Of a stretch of DNA of 12,516 nucleotides, positions 8,434 to 12,516 are shown piece after piece. The translations under genes and the position numbers were made by a program. Within the stretch, counting starts at the first letter, position 1. Each line of letters starts with the position of its first letter. The notes below the pieces were generated by a model. That model was not told the DNA's origin. It was given only the letters and a program-made list of their open reading frames with translations, and did not search any database. Origin of the DNA: Amoebophrya sp. AT5.2 (lineage: Eukaryota > Sar > Dinophyceae > Syndiniales > Amoebophryaceae); assembly GCA_005223375.1 (NCBI GenBank), contig RXOD01005781.1, positions 1 to 12,516 on the forward strand, written 5' to 3'.

Positions 8434-10936
8434 ATGGGTCCTTCCAAGACCGAAGACGAGGCCGGCGCCCCGCCTTGCGTCCAGACCCCGGAAGAAAGCA
8501 AGCCCGATGTTTCCGCTGCGGGGGAACGTGATGAACAGCCGCAGGAGATCCGCATCCAGACCGAGAAGCCCGCGCCGGAGAAGCTCACTGGTTACAAGAA
8601 TTCTGCTCCTCCCACTACCGACGAGAAGGACACCCGTCTGCCCGTGACGGTTCTGTCCGGCTTCCTCGGCTCCGGCAAGACCACGACGCTGACGCACCTG
8701 CTGACCAACACCGAGGGGTGGCGGATCGCGCTAATCGTAAACGACATGGCGGCGGTGAACGTGGACGCACTTGAGGTGGACGCGCACATCACGAAACAAT
8801 ACGACGAGCAGCTCCAGCAGTCGAAGAACTCGCCCGCACAGAAGAAGGCGAAGCAGTCGACCTCTCCCACCGCCTTGTCCACGGCGAGCACGGCGGCGGA
8901 CCTGAGCACCGTAAGCACGGCGGAGGCCTCGGCGGCCGTGCAGAAGGCCAAAGTCGCGCCCAAGACCGTCGCGCTACAGAACGGCTGCATCTGTTGCACG
9001 CTGCGGGAGGATTTGGTCGAGCAGGTGGCGGAGCTGACGGCGGATGGAAAGTACGACTACCTGATCATCGAGTCGACGGGCATCTCGGAACCCATCCCCG
9101 TGGCGCAGACCTTCTGCCACTCGTTGCAGGAGTTGGAGCAGCTGGCGGGAGGGGGCGGGGGTGCCGCGCACGACCACTCCCACGACGGGCATTCCCACGA
9201 CCACTCGCACTCGAACTCGGGCGAAGACGGCGCGGACAAGGATAAGTCGGGCACGAAGGACAAGCAGCTCGCGGTGCAGGCGATTGAATTGCAAAAGATT
9301 GCCCGTCTCGACACCATGGTCACCGTCGTGGACGCGGCCGAGATCTGGGACGTGCTGGGCTGTCTCGAGACCATAGGCGAGAGCAAGTGGAGCAAGCCCG
9401 AGACTAAGGGTGAGGGCTCCACCGAGGGCATCGACCTGAACCGCAACATCGCGGACCTGTTAGTTGATCAGATCGAGTTTGCGAACGTGATTCTGCTGAA
9501 CAAGCAGGACCTGCTGCTCGAGAAGACGAAGATCCTGAAGGCGAAAAACGCGCTCCCCGCGCCGAACAGCGGGCACGGGCTCGCGTCGTACCAGTCCTCG
9601 CCGCTGGAAATAGTGGAAAACCTCGTGAAGCGACTGAACCCGAAGGCGAAGGTGTACTGGACCGAGCACGGGAAGACCGACCCGGCGCATTTGCTCGGCA
9701 CGTATCTGTTCGACTTCACCGCGGCGCAGTCGGCCGCTGGCTGGATCCAGGAGCTGAGCGGCGGCGTGCACGTCCCGGAGACGGAGGAGTACGGGATTTC
9801 CTCCGTGGTGTTCCGCGCCAACCGCCCCTTCCACCCAAAGAAGCTGCGGGACATTTTGAACGGGTTCGGGCACGTGTCCGACCACGTGCCGCGCCCGAAC
9901 GTGAAGGTGGGGCTGCGGACGAAACAGGAAAAAAAGACCGCGTACGAGAAAGAGCAGAAGACCTTCCACGGGGTGATCCGGAGCAAGGGCACGGTGTGGA
10001 TCGCGAACTGCATTCCCTACAGACTGGACTGGCACTCAGTGGGCCGCCAGTTCACGTTGCTGCCCGGACCTTTGTTTTCGGCAGCCATGGAGGAAGCGGG
10101 ATTCTCGAAGCCGGGAGCCGCGGAGGGAGCCGAGAGGGACGAGGAAGAGGGTCCGGGGGCGGAGGCCGAGGGAAAGAAGGAAGCTGCGGGAGCCGCGACG
10201 CCCGGAGGTACAATTTAGACATTACTTTGTGGGCAGATCAAGGCATGGTATACTTGTTTCCACCGCTGGTAGGCATAGGAGATACGTAAAATCAGGCCAA
10301 ACAGATGTACCCGGTGCAAAAATATCAAATGTCTGTTGTGGCAGCTGCACCATTTTTTTCAACAACGCCATGCCAATGGCCGATCACTTTTCGTTTTCGA
10401 CAGAGCAATCGGGCGAGCCGGAGCAGGAGGTTGCTGGGTCAGAGGAGGGAAGTGCGGATCAGGTCCCGAAGGCCGCCAAGGCGACAGACACCGCGATCAC
10501 TGAAACCGAGAAAAAGACAACGGCTAACATCTTGAGCTCGGAGAAGCCGCATCCGGACGAGGTGGAGGTGTCCAAGGAGGACCTTTTTTACGGGGCGTTC
10601 GGAGACCGGGGGAGCATGCTGGTCGTGATCGGGGTGGACCTGGACAAGAAGAAGGTCACCGCGGCTCTGGAGAACGCGCTGCTGTCCGAGAAGGAGACCG
10701 TCCTGGCCGCGAAGGAAAAACTGACCTTCGAGGCCTACTGCGCGAAAGTGAAGGCGGAGGGCGGGAAGAAGGCGCTGGAGGCAGTGGACAAAACCACCCT
10801 GCAGAAGAACACGAACGGGATGGTGACGCCGTGGGACCGGTTTCTGAAGTACGAGGACCCCTTTTTCGGCGGGAAGGTGGTGGAACACTCGAGGCAACAC
10901 TGCCTGCTCTCCATGCGCACGATGGCAAACAGCTGA
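8434..10936 (+). CDS. COG0523 (ZigA/YciC-type) G3E GTPase with long His-rich linker, paralogue 3 (two exons)
   Basis: Spliced gene: exon 1 is 8434-10207, exon 2 is 10404-10936, about 768 aa. The start at 8434 is chosen because its N-terminal length is closest to genes 1 and 2 and its context is good (CAAAAATGG); the frame is open back to ATG 8200, which would add 78 residues. Seen, numbered from 8434: Walker A (76-84), IVNDMAAVNVDA (101-112), an Ala/Ser/Thr-rich insert (about 120-175), CxCC (C185, C187, C188), ESTGISEP (213-220), a Gly run then a His cluster with eight His (246-259), MVTVVDAAE (295-303), NKQD (356-359), and a CobW C-terminal domain interrupted by a disordered linker that carries the intron. 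Exon 2 supplies FGDRGSMLVVIG and TPWDRFLKYEDPFFGG, needed to complete the domain. Synonymous codons differ widely from genes 1 and 2, so this is the most diverged copy. The tail is short and not acidic; a further small intron near 10877 is possible. Confidence 0.88.
10208..10403 (+). other. Intron of gene 3 (196 bp, GT-AG, phase 1)
   Basis: The intron begins GTACAATTTAG, with an in-frame TAG ten bases in, and ends in a T-rich tract, CTTTTCGTTTTCGACAG. Splicing joins CCC GGA G|AG, giving a Glu codon, and continues in frame into the missing end of the CobW C-terminal domain. Among nearby AG dinucleotides only 10402-10403 keeps the frame. Genes 1 and 2 have no intron at this place. Confidence 0.85.
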
Positions 10937-11363
10937 AGCGCGATAGCGAGGCTCCCAGAAGCGCGGCTACGAGAAACCGCCACACACAGCGGCTGAGGGC
11001 GGCGGCGGTGAAGAAAAGACTGCGCCTTAGCGTTAGTTTTGTGCTTCGCTGCAAGTGCTCTGATCTTTTCCCGCCCAGGACTTCCGCGCGATTTGATGCT
11101 TAGTTTTACTCATGTACGATCAGAAGTGGTTTAACGCTGATGTCTAGAAATATTTCTAAGGTGTTGATGTACTTGTATCCCGATCCCCGATGAGAAAGTA
11201 CTTCCTCACGCACACGAGCTTTATCGATTCGGGATTCTATACTTACACACAAGGTCTACATCTTTCATTGTACTCGTCTCGATCTCACCGCTGATAATGT
11301 GCGGTAGAGTGGCTAGCAATATGTGGTTATTGAGTGATTCATGAATAGTGGTCACGATGATCG

Positions 11364-11420
11364 AATACTACCACTTTAGGCGTCGCACTCACGGGTCGTG
11401 CATGCGACGCCTCTGGTATT
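11364..11420. repeat. Long imperfect stem-loop
   Basis: The core is a perfect 10-bp stem, AGGCGTCGCA (11378-11387) with TGCGACGCCT (11403-11412). It extends inward by CACG (11390-11393) with CGTG (11397-11400) around a GGT loop. It extends outward, across a small internal loop and bulge, by CCA/TGG (11371-11373 with 11414-11416) and AATA/TATT (11364-11367 with 11417-11420). About 21 base pairs form over 57 bases. It could be a structured RNA, a termination or processing signal, or a mobile-element remnant; nothing here decides. Confidence 0.7.
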
Positions 11421-12370
11421 AATTACTTACTTTAGCTCAATGTTTTCACCCTTTTTGTACCGCGGTGGAGGTTACAAACCATGGTTTTAGAAAAGCAGCA
11501 CAAAGATGAAAGCACTATACGTTGAAGAAGAAACATACCGATTTGTTCCTTTCGTTCTAAATTCAACTCTTCACGGTCAAGGCGTGAAGGGTGAGTGGCT
11601 TTTTCTATCCATATGCTATGGGTGCGTAGTTGTAAAACTAAACACAGTTATAGAAGCTTCCCTTGCCTTCTCTGCTCTTCGCAGTAGACTCTCGGGAAAG
11701 TGAAATACAATTACACAATGGTTTGAGGTCATCAGCAGCTTTCGCTTTTTGCTATTTCTTCCCTTGACTTCTCTATCACAGTCGATGCCAGTCAGTGGTA
11801 GATTCTTGGGAGAGATAAAACGATGATAGGATTAATTCTTGAATACTAGATGGCTAGAGGTTTGATTTTTTTTCGCTAGTACTACCGGAGATCCGTCTTC
11901 GAATAATTTCAGCGCCTTTAAGTAAATGTATATGTCATGCTGTGGACCACGAGCAGCAATATTGTTGGGTCTGGATGTGGTGGTCATCGCTGTTGAGTGC
12001 AGAGGTTGGTTTCGAATCGTTTTGACACAGCAGGCCGGCGCGCGTCCATCAGGGATCGCGACGTCACTTTGGCTCAGTAGTCATTGCGATTGGATGCCGC
12101 AACCGAGTCGGGTATCAACACTCATGCATGTCTAGAAGGATAGAAGCAGCACTCCGCTTGGGAAGGAGACGAGCGAAAAAAGGAATCGAAAAAAACCGTG
12201 GGTAACAAAAAAGTCAGAAAAAAAAGAAACAGAGGTGTTCTTGCTGAACGCGAAATCGTCGTTTAACTCGAAATTGTTGTCTCGTCGCGTTCGACTGTGG
12301 GATGCGGATTTGGGGGCTTCCGTTTCGACCTTTGGGAACGTCCGTTACCGGCTCGGGCAGTCTTCGTGGG

Positions 12371-12458
12371 GCACCGCTTGCAAACCTATCGATACGATCA
12401 GCTTGCAATAAGCTGCATCGCTTGCAAACCTATGTGTAACATCAGCTGGCTCACATTC
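12371..12458. repeat. Two-copy tandem duplication, 44-bp period
   Basis: CGCTTGCAAACCTAT is exact at 12375-12389 and 12419-12433. The similarity spreads on both sides: a GCA lead-in, and ATCAGCTNGC (12397-12406 and 12441-12450). By hand about 29 of the first 36 positions of the two units match. The second halves of the units have diverged. Confidence 0.65.
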
Positions 12459-12516
12459 ATATTCATTGATTGATCAAGAAAGTAGGTGCACTTCTAATAG
12501 ACGCAAAAAACAGGGA

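Larger units (their letters stand above)
10937..12516. other. Intergenic region downstream of gene 3
   Basis: I see no supported gene in this 1.58-kb tail. Open frames at 11506-11703 (plus) and 12214-12408 (minus) are short, lack codon bias and show no motif. Contents worth noting are a 14-bp palindrome TAGAAATATTTCTA (11145-11158), a long imperfect stem-loop (11364-11420), A-rich runs at about 12174-12232 and a 44-bp tandem duplication (12371-12458). Confidence 0.55.

Noticed and set aside
1613..10936. Bacterial operon interpretation of the CobW-like genes
   Set aside because: Spacers of 0.8-1.5 kb, no ribosome-binding sites, two frame-restoring GT-AG introns and long disordered inserts all argue for a eukaryotic nuclear locus.
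11145..11158. 14-bp perfect palindrome TAGAAATATTTCTA
   Set aside because: About one such palindrome is expected by chance in a sequence of this length, and it is A+T-rich; no other support.
11996..12025. tRNA-like T-loop word near 12010 (GGTTTCGAATCG)
   Set aside because: The flanking bases do not pair as a T stem and no acceptor or anticodon arm can be drawn.
12065..12077. CACTTTGGCTCAG, similar to the end of the dinoflagellate spliced-leader sequence
   Set aside because: Only about 11 of 12 bases match, no gene follows in proper position, and a match of this length is not rare in 12.5 kb on two strands. Not enough to assign the organism.
12214..12408. Minus-strand 64-codon and plus-strand 65-codon (11506-11703) open frames in the last spacer
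   Set aside because: Short, without motifs, and lacking the codon bias of the real genes; one ends in a poly-Phe stretch produced by an A-rich tract.

Overview
The window looks like nuclear DNA of a gene-dense, unicellular eukaryote (an alga or other protist; I cannot place it more closely). The evidence is eukaryotic: two well-supported GT-AG introns, a partial upstream gene whose last exon follows a pyrimidine-rich 3' splice site, G+C-rich coding sequence against A+T-richer spacers of roughly 0.7 to 1.6 kb, no ribosome-binding-site pattern, and long low-complexity insertions inside conserved enzyme domains. Stop codons TAA, TAG and TGA are all used as stops, so the code appears standard.

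Layout: 112-439 is the last exon of a Cys- and Trp-rich protein I do not recognise. Then come three same-strand paralogues in tandem: gene 1 (1613-3844, no intron, 743 aa), gene 2 (4629-6884, one intron at 5291-5491, 684 aa) and gene 3 (about 8434-10936, one intron at 10208-10403, about 768 aa). The remaining 1.6 kb (10937-12516) has no convincing gene but holds a strong stem-loop and a 44-bp tandem duplication.

All three genes encode COG0523 (CobW/ZNG1 superfamily) G3E-type GTPases. Each has a Walker A motif GFLGSGKTT, the metal-binding CxCC motif (NGCICCTLRED), ESTGISEP, an NKxD guanine-specificity motif and a CobW C-terminal domain. Motif wording (IVNDMxxxNVDA, ESTGISEPxPVAQTF, HTPETEEYGISS, FHPxxL, RSKGxxW, GDRxxELVVIG) matches the zinc-starvation ZigA/YciC branch better than the animal/fungal ZNG1 branch. 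They are about twice the usual family length because of low-complexity inserts and acidic tails.

The three copies are most likely metal (Zn, possibly Co) insertases or chaperones that have diverged mainly in their disordered metal-binding linkers. Gene 2 has an HxHDHDHDHDH run, gene 3 a longer His/Asp/Ser cluster, and gene 1 has lost the run but has three Cys near its N-terminus. Each intron is unique to one copy and lies in a disordered linker. Genes 1 and 2 share nearly identical nucleotide blocks in the G domain, suggesting recent duplication or gene conversion; gene 3 is the older or more diverged member.
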